Assembly: GCF_000812465.1 (NCBI RefSeq)
Contig: NZ_JWMA01000122.1
Location: forward strand, 1 to 37,318
From: Cupriavidus sp. IDO
GTDB lineage: Bacteria > Pseudomonadota > Gammaproteobacteria > Burkholderiales > Burkholderiaceae
Length of the DNA stretch: 37,318 bases
Direction of reading: 5' to 3'
Shown: piece by piece, positions 7,133 through 14,665 of the stretch
Numbering within the stretch: position 1 is the stretch's first letter
Layout: every line of letters begins with the position of its first letter
Translations under genes and position numbers: made by a program
The notes under the pieces: model-generated
Seen by the model: only the letters and a program-made list of their open reading frames with translations
The model's database searches: none
Told to the model about the DNA's origin: nothing

Positions 7133-8203
7133 TCAGATCTTGAACAGCGGGCTGCGCGCACTGTTCTGCGCGTCGCCGGCCGACAGGAACTTCTCGGTAT
7201 GGATGTCCGCCTCGAACAGCCGGCCCTGCATCAGCGTGCGGATGCAAGCCTCGATCATCGGCGGCGGGCCGCACAGGTAGGCCTTGTGGCCGCGGAAGTC
7301 GGCCGGGCCGCCATCGGTGGCAAACAGGCCGTGCAGCACGTCATGCACGAAGCCGCGCGCGCCGTCCCAGCTGCTGCCGGCGGGTTCGTCCGACAAGGCC
7401 GGCACGTAGCGGAAGCCGGTGTGCCGGCCTTCCAGCGCGCGGAACTCTTCGTCGTAGTACAGCTCTTCGCGGTTGCGGGCGCCCTGGATCAGGGTGATGG
7501 GCGGCGCATCGCCGGCAGCCAGCAGGTCCAGGATCATCGAGCGCGGGCTCGACAAGCCGGAGCCGCCCGCCAGGAACAGCATCGGCGCCTGCGCGGACTT
7601 GCGCACGAAGAAGCGGCCATAAGGCGCGGAGAACGACAGTTCATCGCCCACGGCCAGCTGCTCGTGCAGGTAGCCGGTGGCCTGCCCGCCCGGCACCCGC
7701 CGCACGTGCAGCTCGACCAAGTCATCACCCGGCGCGTTGGCCAGCGAGAACGCGCGCGGCTGGTCGCAGCCCGGCACGTGCAGGTTGACGTACTGCCCGG
7801 CCTGGAACGCGGTGCGCTTGCCGCCCTTCACGCGCAACCAGATGCCGAGGATGGTGGGCGTGAGCGGCCGGGTCTCGACCACCTCCGCACGGTAGTCCGC
7901 CAGCGGCAGGCCCAGCGCGTCGGCGTCTTCCTCGATGTCGGCTTCGATCACGAGATCGGATTGCGCCGTGGCGCAGCACGCCAGGCACTGGCCGTTGTCG
8001 CGCTCGAAATCCATCAGCGCGAAGTACGAGGCCTCGCCGTGCTCGAACTCGCCGTCGGTCACTTGCACCTTGCAGGTCGCGCACAGGCCGTGGCAACACG
8101 CGTGCGGCAGCCACACGCCGCTGCGCAGGCAGGCATCCAGCACGGTCTGCCCGGGCGCGATGGGAATGGTCTGGCCGATCGGTTCAATGGTCAGCGAATA
8201 CAT
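7133..8203 (-). CDS. dmpP: Phenol hydroxylase P5 reductase (DmpP type)
   Basis: NADH-dependent reductase passing electrons through FAD and a [2Fe-2S] cluster to the diiron hydroxylase. The 356-residue protein has an N-terminal ferredoxin domain with C36, C41, C44 and C76 as cluster ligands, an FAD-binding barrel with RAFSLANAP near residues 168-176, and a C-terminal NAD domain with GGSGLSSPRSM and CGPPPMI. ATG at 8203 has GGAG upstream. It overlaps neither neighbour: 24 bases after dmpO and 10 before dmpQ. Soluble and cytoplasmic in known systems. Confidence 0.97.
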   Translation of the reverse strand: MYSLTIEPIGQTIPIAPGQTVLDACLRSGVWLPHACCHGLCATCKVQVTDGEFEHGEASYFALMDFERDNGQCLACCATAQSDLVIEADIEEDADALGLPLADYRAEVVETRPLTPTILGIWLRVKGGKRTAFQAGQYVNLHVPGCDQPRAFSLANAPGDDLVELHVRRVPGGQATGYLHEQLAVGDELSFSAPYGRFFVRKSAQAPMLFLAGGSGLSSPRSMILDLLAAGDAPPITLIQGARNREELYYDEEFRALEGRHTGFRYVPALSDEPAGSSWDGARGFVHDVLHGLFATDGGPADFRGHKAYLCGPPPMIEACIRTLMQGRLFEADIHTEKFLSAGDAQNSARSPLFKI

Positions 8204-8227
8204 GATGCTCTCCTCGCAGGCAGTGCC

Positions 8228-8587
8228 TCAGCTGGCGCTGCCGCCGATACCGTCCAGCCCGGGCGTGCGGAAGCGGATCACTTCCTTGTGGCCCAGCCCG
8301 TTCTCTTCCAGCGTGCGCTCCGGGTCCGGCTGCCACGGCTGGCCGCCACGCAGCCATTCGGCGCGGGACCAGTCAATGCGGCCGAAGTCGGGGTGATAGC
8401 CGTAGACGCCGGGCAGCACCTTTTCGATCAGGTCGCCAAAGCGCATGGCGGGCGGGAACGGAAAGCAGTGCGGCGCGCAGAACAGCAGGTGCTGGTCCCA
8501 GCCCACATAGAGCAGGCGATTGCCGTGGAATGCGGCTTCGCGGTCGGCCGGCGTGAACTCATAGGCGCCGATGGATACGACGGACAT
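8228..8587 (-). CDS. dmpO: Phenol hydroxylase P4 subunit (DmpO type)
   Basis: Small (gamma) subunit of the (alpha-beta-gamma)2 hydroxylase. The 119-residue protein starts MSVVSIGAYEFTPADRE and carries CAPHCFPFPP in the middle, both typical of DmpO. ATG at 8587 is preceded by AAGGAG; the long open frame upstream is the out-of-frame shadow of dmpN. It follows dmpN by 37 bases. The function comes from the family and from the fixed K-L-M-N-O-P gene order; no catalytic residues are expected in this subunit. Confidence 0.95.
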   Translation of the reverse strand: MSVVSIGAYEFTPADREAAFHGNRLLYVGWDQHLLFCAPHCFPFPPAMRFGDLIEKVLPGVYGYHPDFGRIDWSRAEWLRGGQPWQPDPERTLEENGLGHKEVIRFRTPGLDGIGGSAS

Positions 8588-8624
8588 GATTGGTCTCCTT
8601 GCTTGTCGTGGTCTTGCGTCCGGA

Positions 8625-10139
8625 TCAGGCCGCCGCGCCGGGCTCGCCCTTCCAGGCGCGCCAGTTCTTCTGGTCCTGCGATCCCTCGAAATCCAGGTTG
8701 TCGGCGCCCTGCTTGATCCGGTACCAGTCGAGCACGTCGCCCAGCGATGCGCCGCCACAGTTGCCCTGGTAGATCTGGTGCACCGGCAGCCAGGCCTGCG
8801 CGTACTTCTGCGGCTCATCGTCGAAGATGTCCTTGCAGCCATCGGAGCAGAAGTGGAACTTCATGCCGTGGTAGCTGCTCTCGCGGTAGCAGGTCTGCGT
8901 GGGATCGTCAGCTTCGGAGAAGACCATCGGGATCTGGCAGGTCTGGCACAGCATGGGCAGCGTGGCGTTGTAGAAGCGGTCGCCGGCCTGCTGGCGTTCA
9001 TGCCAGTGGTCGAGCCGCGGCTTGTAGTAGCGCTCGAAGGTGTCGGGGTATTTCTGCGCCAGCCACGCCATCTCGTCCGCCTTCGGGATCCAGGTGTGGA
9101 AGCCGGCGGCAGCGGCGTAGTTGTAGAAGGTGCCCCAGGCCTCGTGCGTGATGCGGTCCTTGGTCTTGGTCGCGACCTCGTGGTACTTGGGCATGCGCAG
9201 CCCGTAGCGCTCCAGGTCCTTGAACAGCGCGCCGCCGGCCTGCTCGAAGTACATCTCCCACGCCTCCGCCCACGACATCACGCGCTTGGGCAGCATGTAG
9301 TCCATCATCATGCCGACCAGCGTGAGCAGGCGGAAGCCGCGCCAGAACCACTTGTCCAGCCACTTCTGCAGGATCGGGATATTGTCCGGGTCCTGCTGGC
9401 ACAGGAACTTGACCACCTCCAGTCCCAGCGTCATGTGGCGCGACTCATCGGACTGCGCGGAGAAGCCGAAGGTGACCGTGGCCATGTCGCCGTTGTAGGC
9501 GGCGCCCGACATGAACGGCATGAACAGCAGGTTGGTCAGCACATACTCGAACGAGAACGAGATCGCAGTGATGAACTCGAACGGGCCCGCACTCATCGCA
9601 TCCTCGAAGTAGGACTTCGGCACCGACAGGTACCAGACGCGGTCATGCATATGGCGCCATTCGCCAAAGCCGTGAAAGTACTTGTTGTAGACCGACAGCG
9701 TGTGCAGCTGGGTCTGCGCATGGCGCAGCTCGTCGATCGACTGCATCTGCGCCGCCACGCGCGCGCCGGCGCCGCGGAAATGCCGGCCCAGGTGGGCGTA
9801 GCCGCGGTGCGCGGCGTATTCGAGCGGCGTCACGCCGGTCAGGAACAGGCGCAGCGCGTTCAGGTAGCGCGGATCGGAAACGTTTAGGTGGCCGTTGTTC
9901 TGCACGAAGGAATCGATGATCGCGTACAGCTTGCGCTCCTTCTCCGACTGGTATTTCCAGTAGGCGTCCATGGTCATGCGGAACGGGTCTTCCCACTTGT
10001 CCCAGTCGTGGATCTTGATGCCCTCGTACTTGTCGTACGGGAAGACCTTGTCCATCGGCTCGTACGTGGTCTCCCAGCCGAGGTCGCGCGTCATCGAGGC
10101 GTACTTCTCGCGCAGGTTCAGTTTCTTGCGTGCGTCCAT
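8625..10139 (-). CDS. dmpN: Phenol hydroxylase P3, diiron oxygenase alpha subunit (DmpN type)
   Basis: Catalytic subunit that hydroxylates phenol to catechol at a carboxylate-bridged diiron centre. The 504-residue protein has the two diiron half-sites: E107 (TPLEYAAH), E137/H140 (DELRHAQ), then E198 (SFEYVL) and E232/H235 (DESRHM). A YHS-type cysteine domain near the C-terminus (CQTCQIPMV... HFCSDGCKDIF) is usual for phenol hydroxylase alpha subunits. ATG at 10,139 has CCGGAG upstream. Gene order and length match DmpN. The exact range of substituted phenols cannot be read from sequence by eye. Confidence 0.98.
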   Translation of the reverse strand: MDARKKLNLREKYASMTRDLGWETTYEPMDKVFPYDKYEGIKIHDWDKWEDPFRMTMDAYWKYQSEKERKLYAIIDSFVQNNGHLNVSDPRYLNALRLFLTGVTPLEYAAHRGYAHLGRHFRGAGARVAAQMQSIDELRHAQTQLHTLSVYNKYFHGFGEWRHMHDRVWYLSVPKSYFEDAMSAGPFEFITAISFSFEYVLTNLLFMPFMSGAAYNGDMATVTFGFSAQSDESRHMTLGLEVVKFLCQQDPDNIPILQKWLDKWFWRGFRLLTLVGMMMDYMLPKRVMSWAEAWEMYFEQAGGALFKDLERYGLRMPKYHEVATKTKDRITHEAWGTFYNYAAAAGFHTWIPKADEMAWLAQKYPDTFERYYKPRLDHWHERQQAGDRFYNATLPMLCQTCQIPMVFSEADDPTQTCYRESSYHGMKFHFCSDGCKDIFDDEPQKYAQAWLPVHQIYQGNCGGASLGDVLDWYRIKQGADNLDFEGSQDQKNWRAWKGEPGAAA

Positions 10140-10169
10140 GATGTCTCCGGTGTTCTGTGTGCGGCGCGC

Positions 10170-10445
10170 TCAGGCGTTCCAGTGCAGCGTGAAGGCTTCG
10201 TCGGTCTCGTCGATGTTTCCCGACAGCGAGATCAGGTTCAGGTGCAGCTCCTGCGGGTCCCAGTCGCGGCCGAGCTTCTGCTCGACCAGCTCGCGCACGA
10301 TGGTCAGGCGGCCCGGGGCATCGATCTTGACCATGGCGGGGAACTGCGAAACGACGGCGTGCGGGTTGGCTTCGGCGATGGCGTCGATGATCGGGCGCGT
10401 GTCGTCGTTGTTCTGCAGGGCGATATAGACGGCGTTGGCTTGCAT
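10170..10445 (-). CDS. dmpM: Phenol hydroxylase P2 effector protein (DmpM type)
   Basis: Cofactor-free regulatory protein that binds the hydroxylase and is required for turnover. The 91 residues fit the family (about 90), with the characteristic VYIALQNNDDTRPIIDAI start and a C-terminal HLNLISLSGNIDETDE segment. ATG at 10,445 is preceded by GAGGAG. It lies between dmpL and dmpN with gaps of 10 and 30 bases. Assignment rests on sequence character, length and position. Confidence 0.95.
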   Translation of the reverse strand: MQANAVYIALQNNDDTRPIIDAIAEANPHAVVSQFPAMVKIDAPGRLTIVRELVEQKLGRDWDPQELHLNLISLSGNIDETDEAFTLHWNA

Positions 10446-10455
10446 GGCGGGCTCC

Positions 10456-11451
10456 TCAGGCAGTCAGGCCGAGTTTTTCGAGGCGGGCGTCGAGCTGCTG
10501 CAGGCACAGCGCCACGGCTTGTGCGCCCTGCTCGCCCATCAGCACGGCGGCGATCGGTGGCAGCGCTTCGGCCAGTTCCACGAGGGCTGCGCGCGCCCAG
10601 CCCGAGATCAGCACCCGGTTGGCGCCGGACTCCGCCGCGGCGGTCTGGATCACGCTGTCGACCCAGCGCACGTGCTCGTCGCGCCAGTCGTTCATGAATT
10701 CGGTCAGCACCGCCAGGCCGGTGCCGCAGGCGCGCGCAATGGCGGCGTCGGCGTGCTGGTAGACGAGCGGATACAGCAGGCCGTCGAGCACGAGGTTCTG
10801 CGTGACGAAGGTTTCGAACCAGTCCTCGATCACGAAGCTGTGCTCGACAAAGCGGCGCAGCGGTTGCCAGGCATCGCTCTCCAGCCACGCAACGCGTGCA
10901 CGCTCCAGCATCACGCCGGTATTGCCGTCCATCACCATGCCGATGCGCGACAGGTACTGCGCAATGCCGAGCCGGTCCATCGCGCAGTAGGTGCAGGCCT
11001 GCGTGATCGCCGTGCCCCAGCCGTAGTCCGCGCAATAGAAGTTGTTCATGTTGGCGCCCCACTCCACATGGCGCAGCGGCAGCAGCCCTTCGGCCAGGCG
11101 CTCCTGCCACTCCAGCGGAAGCGCCTGCAGCAGGCCGCGCTTCTCGACGAAGGCAAAGCTTTTCTCCACGGCTTCCTGCTGGCGGCCGCGCGTGGTGACA
11201 TAAGCGCCGTAGTAGTACTGGCGCGGATCCTTCAGCGCGTACCAGTCCGCCATCACGATGGCGGTGCGGCGCTTGTCGTAGAGCTCGTATTGCGGGTCCC
11301 AGGTCGGCCGGTAGTGGAAGTTGACCTCCGACTGCACGTCGTAGGTCGCCTCCTGGTAGCGCGTGGCCGGCTTGTCGCCGAAGCGGCGCGCTACGTGACC
11401 GTAGGTCTGGCGCAGCGGCTGGATCTGCTGGGTCTTGATGTCGACTTGCAT
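10456..11451 (-). CDS. dmpL: Phenol hydroxylase P1, beta subunit (DmpL type)
   Basis: Structural beta subunit of the diiron hydroxylase. The 331-residue protein has the fold-family sequence of DmpL/PoxB (for example NFHYRPTWDPQYELYDK and YCADYGWGTAITQACTY) but, as expected for beta subunits, no complete ExxH diiron motifs. ATG at 11,451 is preceded by AGGAGA. It starts 57 bases after dmpK and ends 10 before dmpM. Pairs with DmpN and DmpO in the hydroxylase. Confidence 0.96.
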   Translation of the reverse strand: MQVDIKTQQIQPLRQTYGHVARRFGDKPATRYQEATYDVQSEVNFHYRPTWDPQYELYDKRRTAIVMADWYALKDPRQYYYGAYVTTRGRQQEAVEKSFAFVEKRGLLQALPLEWQERLAEGLLPLRHVEWGANMNNFYCADYGWGTAITQACTYCAMDRLGIAQYLSRIGMVMDGNTGVMLERARVAWLESDAWQPLRRFVEHSFVIEDWFETFVTQNLVLDGLLYPLVYQHADAAIARACGTGLAVLTEFMNDWRDEHVRWVDSVIQTAAAESGANRVLISGWARAALVELAEALPPIAAVLMGEQGAQAVALCLQQLDARLEKLGLTA

Positions 11452-11508
11452 CGCTCTGTCTCCTGGTGGCGTGTTCGCCTGTCTCTTCTTTCGGGGAATC
11501 TCTGGCGC

Positions 11509-11727
11509 TCAGAGCGCTTCGTGCTGCGAGCTGGTGTGCGGCGCAAGGAAGCGCACCCGGTTGACGGTGCAGAACGCGTCGAACATCGGCTCGGGCATGA
11601 TCAGGTCCACGTTGAGCTCGGGATCGTCGACGCTGAACGCAAACATCACGAAGCCTTCCGGCGTACGGCCCTCGACGCGAACGTAGCGGGGGCTGGCTTC
11701 GAACATCGGGACGGACTGGGTGAGCAT
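11509..11727 (-). CDS. dmpK: Phenol hydroxylase assembly protein (DmpK type)
   Basis: First gene of the operon. DmpK proteins are small factors needed to assemble active hydroxylase, probably at iron insertion, and not for turnover. The 72-residue product is shorter than the Pseudomonas protein (about 90) but keeps the core YVRVEG...GFVMFAF and the end VRFLAPH. ATG at 11,727 is preceded by AAGGAG six bases upstream. A longer in-frame start at 11,868 is rejected because it lies upstream of the sigma-54 promoter. The operon promoter is 31 bases above the start codon. Confidence 0.92.
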   Translation of the reverse strand: MLTQSVPMFEASPRYVRVEGRTPEGFVMFAFSVDDPELNVDLIMPEPMFDAFCTVNRVRFLAPHTSSQHEAL

Positions 11728-11757
11728 GGCGGTCTCCTTCGTTGGCGAAGGACATAT

Positions 11758-11773
11758 TGCGAAGACCGTGCCA
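11758..11773 (-). promoter_or_regulatory. Sigma-54 (-24/-12) promoter of the phenol operon
   Basis: On the minus strand this reads TGGCACGGTCTTCGCA: a perfect -24 TGGCAC and an invariant GC at -12, with GG and GC separated by the required ten bases. It faces dmpK, 31 bases from its start codon. DmpR-class activators work only with sigma-54 RNA polymerase, and an intact DmpR-type gene lies upstream. Transcription would begin near 11,747. Confidence 0.92.
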
Positions 11774-11844
11774 GCGGCTGCCAGGTACCGTGCTGTCTGC
11801 GTTTGCGGAGGAAATCGGGATGAACTAAGGGGGCGCCTTTGGGC

Positions 11845-11870
11845 GTTTACCCGCGGGACTGCGGGCAAAC
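11845..11870. promoter_or_regulatory. Inverted repeat between activator site and promoter
   Basis: GTTTACCCGC and GCGGGCAAAC form a 10-base inverted repeat with one mismatch around GGGACT. It sits about 100-125 bases upstream of the expected transcription start, between the nearer activator site and the sigma-54 promoter, where IHF or a secondary regulator commonly binds in such promoters. It does not resemble the DmpR site. Role unknown. Confidence 0.55.
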
Positions 11871-11904
11871 CCCATTGTTCAGTTGATGAATCGCTGGAGG
11901 TGGC

Positions 11905-11920
11905 TTGACCAAATGATCAA
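11905..11920. promoter_or_regulatory. DmpR-type upstream activating sequence 1
   Basis: TTGACCAAATGATCAA closely matches the palindromic TTGATCAA-like sites bound by XylR/DmpR proteins. Its centre is about 166 bases upstream of the predicted start of transcription, the usual range for these activators. A weaker half-site, TTGATGAA, occurs 22 bases nearer the promoter at 11,883-11,890. Binding is inferred. Confidence 0.8.
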
Positions 11921-12092
11921 AACCCGCGCCGGGTGGGCGTTTGTGGGGAGCGATGCGGGTCGGGTGGGGGACTGGCGCATTGCAGCAATATGCGTTTGGC
12001 AGAACTGGCAAACCCTCGGGTGACAGGTGCTTGTGCTGGTATGCGCTGCAGCATGCGGGGGAATGCACTTTGGTGCTGGTGTGCAGGGGGTA

Positions 12093-12108
12093 TGGATCAA
12101 ATGATCAA
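12093..12108. promoter_or_regulatory. DmpR-type upstream activating sequence 2, distant
   Basis: TGGATCAAATGATCAA agrees with site 1 at 14 of 16 positions, including the shared core CAAATGATCAA. It lies 188 bases farther from the promoter than site 1, about 354 bases from the predicted transcription start. Well-studied DmpR/XylR promoters have two sites close together, so this spacing is unusual. Binding is inferred. Confidence 0.65.
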
Positions 12109-12131
12109 ATTGGCTCTGGCAGGTCGCTGGT

Positions 12132-12381
12132 CTGGGTTCTTGGAGGCGTGGCCGTTTCGCCGGCGTAGCCGGCGACCTACTTTCTGTCCGAGCGACAGAA
12201 AGTAGGCAAAGAGCGCGTTACTGTCCTCGGCGGACGGCCAGTCTTATCGTAGCGTGCGCGGGTTTTTGTACGGGTATTCGCTTCAGGGCATAGCTACGAT
12301 GCCTGCCGCGTGGTAACGAGGCGGCGCGAGGCATTGACAGGCCGTCCTCCCGACCTCGTGAGAGCGGAGTGGCACGGTCAT
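12132..12381 (-). repeat. Dispersed structured repeat, copy R2 (variant stem)
   Basis: Reverse-oriented relative to R1 and R3. It shares with them the TTCTTGGA edge, GTTTCGCCGGCGTAGCCGGCGAC, GTCTTATCGTAG, GTTTTTGTACGGGTATTCGCTTCAGGGCATAGCT and the block CGACCTCGTGAGAGCGGAGTGGCAC. Its central hairpin is different: 12,176-12,188 pairs perfectly with 12,194-12,206 (CCTACTTTCTGTC, loop CGAGC). With R3 it forms a long imperfect inverted repeat between the phenol operon and its activator gene. The interval 11,728-12,741 holds no supported gene; apart from this repeat, its partner and the promoter sites, the rest (12,382-12,464) shows nothing recognisable. Confidence 0.85.
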
Positions 12382-12464
12382 CGAAGGGCGTGCCTACGGC
12401 AAGAGGTTCTGGACCACAACCGTGGTGCGCGATGTCGCTGGGCATACTGACTGGCCTCAAGCTG

Positions 12465-12710
12465 CGTGCCACTCCGCTCTCACGAGGTCGGGAGGACAGC
12501 CCTGTTCCCGGCGTTGCCCCTGGCGATCTGCGCGGCAGGCAGTCCAGCTATGCCCTGAAGCGAATACCCGTACAAAAACCGTCGAACACTACGATAAGAC
12601 TCCCGCCCGGCGGGCAAGAAGGCGCTTTTTGCTTCCTTTTTGGCGCAGTCAAAAAGGGAGTCGCCGGCTACGCCGGCGAAACAGCAGAGCATCCAAGAAC
12701 CCAGTCCCGC
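12465..12710 (+). repeat. Dispersed structured repeat, copy R3
   Basis: Same orientation as R1 and nearly identical to it from 12,522 on. The left part, 12,465-12,498, is the inverted partner of 12,345-12,375 in R2. The central stem is 12,632-12,642/12,650-12,660 (CTTCCTTTTTG with CAAAAAGGGAG, one G-T pair) followed by the CGCCGGC-TAC-GCCGGCG palindrome. It ends 32 bases beyond the stop codon of dmpR, so again lies at a gene's 3' end in the same relative orientation as R1 and R4. Confidence 0.87.
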
Positions 12711-12741
12711 AAACCATCAGAGGACCAGAGCCCAAGCACGG

Positions 12742-14457
12742 TCACGACACCTCCCCAGCCCGCACATGCCGATTCTTCCACCGATACGCCAGCTGCGGCC
12801 GCGTAATCCCCAGCAACCGCGCAGCCTGGCTCATATTCCCGTTGGCCCGCTGCATCGCAGCTTCCATCAGCACGTTTTCGACATCGCCCAGCGCCAGCTG
12901 CTGCTCAGCCATATGGTCAAGCAAACCATGCACAGCCGCCTCACGCAGCGTCGGCACGCGCCCGCCCGGCTCCAGGCGCGGCGCGGTATCCATCGGCAGC
13001 GCCGTACTCCGCGGCAAGCACAGGTGTTCCGCCGAAATCTGCCCGCCATTGGCGGCAAGAATCACACCGCGCTCGATCACGTTCTCCAGCTCGCGCACAT
13101 TGCCCGGCCACTGGTAGTGGCGCAGGTCGGCCAGCGCGCGGTCGGTGATGCCGAGCACTTTCTTGCCATGCCGCGCGCCGTAGCGCGCCAGGAACCGCTC
13201 CGCCAGCGGCCGGATATCGTCGGGCCGCTCGCGCAGAGGCGGAATGGTGACCGGATAAACGTTGAGCCGGTAGTACAGGTCCTTGCGGAACGTACCCCGC
13301 TGCACAGCCTCGGCCAGGTCGACGTTGGTGGCGGCGACCAGCCGCACGTCCACCTTGCGTGCCTCGGTTGCGCCTACGCGTTCGACCTCGCCTTCCTGCA
13401 GCACGCGCAGCAGCTTCGATTGCGCCGATGCCGACAGCTCGCCCAGTTCGTCGAGGAACAGCGTGCCGCCGTTGGCGCGCTCGAAGCGCCCGGCGCGGGC
13501 CTGGTGCGCACCGGTAAAGGCGCCCTTCTCCACGCCAAACAGCTCGGATTCGATCAGTTCATCGGGAATCGCCGCGCAGTTGACGGCGACGAAGGGCTTG
13601 TCCGCACGCGTGCTGATGCCGTGCAGGGCCTGCGCAAAGCGCTCCTTGCCGACGCCGGTCTCGCCCAGCAGCAACACGGTGACGTTGCTCGATGCCGCGC
13701 GCTCAAGCAAGCCCCACGCCGCGCGAAATCCTGCCGAAGCGCCGACCAGGTCGGCCGGCTGGGGTTCGCTGCGCTGCAGGGCGCGCAGGTGTTCGACCTC
13801 GCTTTGCAACTCCAGGATGGTCTCGATCACCGGATCCGGCTGGTACAGCGCCAGCTCGGCGGCGCCGTCTTCCCATTCTTCCATCGGCTTGCCGATAATG
13901 CGGCAATGGCTGTGGCCGCAGGCGATGCATTCGACCTCGCGGTACAGGATGGTGCGGCCCATCAGCGCCGAGGTATACCCGGTCGCGTAGCCGATCTGCA
14001 TCCAGCAGGCCGGCTCGTCAACCTGCCCGAATATCTGCCGGTGGACGTCGCCCTCGAACGAGTCTTCCCACAGGAATTCGCCGTCGTAGATCCCGGCGGC
14101 AATATCGATATTGACCCGTACCGGGGTCACGCGCACCACGCCTTCGATGGTGTGCAGGCACGGCCCCACCTCCAGCAGGCCGAAATCGCTGTGGCCGGGC
14201 CGCAGCCGCTTGGCCAGTTCGGCATCACGCATGCCGGAATGAAAGCCCATGCGCGTGAACAGGCCGCGCGCCCGCTCCATGCCCAGGGTATCGACCAGCT
14301 CCTTGCGCAAGGCGCCCAGGGCGGCGGTGTGCAGCAGGATCATGCGCTGCTCGTCCAGCCAGATGGAGCCCTCCTCCATGGCAAACCGAAGGCGGCGCGC
14401 AAGATTGGCAAGGCCATCGCGCATGGTGGCCGAAAACTTGTCGGTGGAACTGCCCAT
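12742..14457 (-). CDS. dmpR: Phenol-responsive sigma-54 activator (DmpR/PoxR type)
   Basis: Activates the phenol operon when it binds phenols. The 571-residue protein has a XylR-N/V4R sensory domain (about 15-205), a linker, a AAA+ domain with Walker A GETGVGKE (265-272), the sigma-54 contact loop GAFTGA (312-317) and Walker B GGTLFLDELGE (330-340), and a C-terminal Fis-type helix-turn-helix. The sensor residues known from MopR are all present with a constant offset of four: H102 and W130 for phenol, and zinc ligands C151, E174, C177 and C185. ATG at 14,457 has GAGGAG upstream. It is transcribed toward the operon but separated from it by a 1-kb regulatory and repeat region. Also named poxR, phlR or mopR in relatives. 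Confidence 0.96.
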   Translation of the reverse strand: MGSSTDKFSATMRDGLANLARRLRFAMEEGSIWLDEQRMILLHTAALGALRKELVDTLGMERARGLFTRMGFHSGMRDAELAKRLRPGHSDFGLLEVGPCLHTIEGVVRVTPVRVNIDIAAGIYDGEFLWEDSFEGDVHRQIFGQVDEPACWMQIGYATGYTSALMGRTILYREVECIACGHSHCRIIGKPMEEWEDGAAELALYQPDPVIETILELQSEVEHLRALQRSEPQPADLVGASAGFRAAWGLLERAASSNVTVLLLGETGVGKERFAQALHGISTRADKPFVAVNCAAIPDELIESELFGVEKGAFTGAHQARAGRFERANGGTLFLDELGELSASAQSKLLRVLQEGEVERVGATEARKVDVRLVAATNVDLAEAVQRGTFRKDLYYRLNVYPVTIPPLRERPDDIRPLAERFLARYGARHGKKVLGITDRALADLRHYQWPGNVRELENVIERGVILAANGGQISAEHLCLPRSTALPMDTAPRLEPGGRVPTLREAAVHGLLDHMAEQQLALGDVENVLMEAAMQRANGNMSQAARLLGITRPQLAYRWKNRHVRAGEVS

Positions 14458-14514
14458 TGTCTCCTCGTCTCCTGCGTCGCGAACGGATCGCGCGCGTGCT
14501 TTTCCTGCACCTGA

Positions 14515-14530
14515 TGCACATTATGTGCCA
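14515..14530 (-). promoter_or_regulatory. Sigma-54-like element upstream of the activator gene
   Basis: The minus strand reads TGGCACATAATGTGCA: TGGCAC at -24, GC at -12 and exactly ten bases between GG and GC. It faces dmpR, 57 bases from its start codon. It also contains a perfect 13-base palindrome (GCACATTATGTGC), so it could instead be a repressor site. DmpR-family genes studied elsewhere use sigma-70 promoters, so promoter function is inference. Confidence 0.5.
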
Positions 14531-14665
14531 AAGGAAACCAGGCCGGCCGCCCTTCCGGAACCCTGACCTCACGCCGACCTGCCAACCGGCGCGAATGTCG
14601 CCTATCCTTTGCTCAGGACGCGACTACCGTAAGGCAAGCGGCGTTGCCGCACCGCACCACAAACT

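Noticed and set aside
11728..11868. Longer start for dmpK at 11,868
   Set aside because: It would begin upstream of the sigma-54 promoter, and the added residues do not resemble the family.
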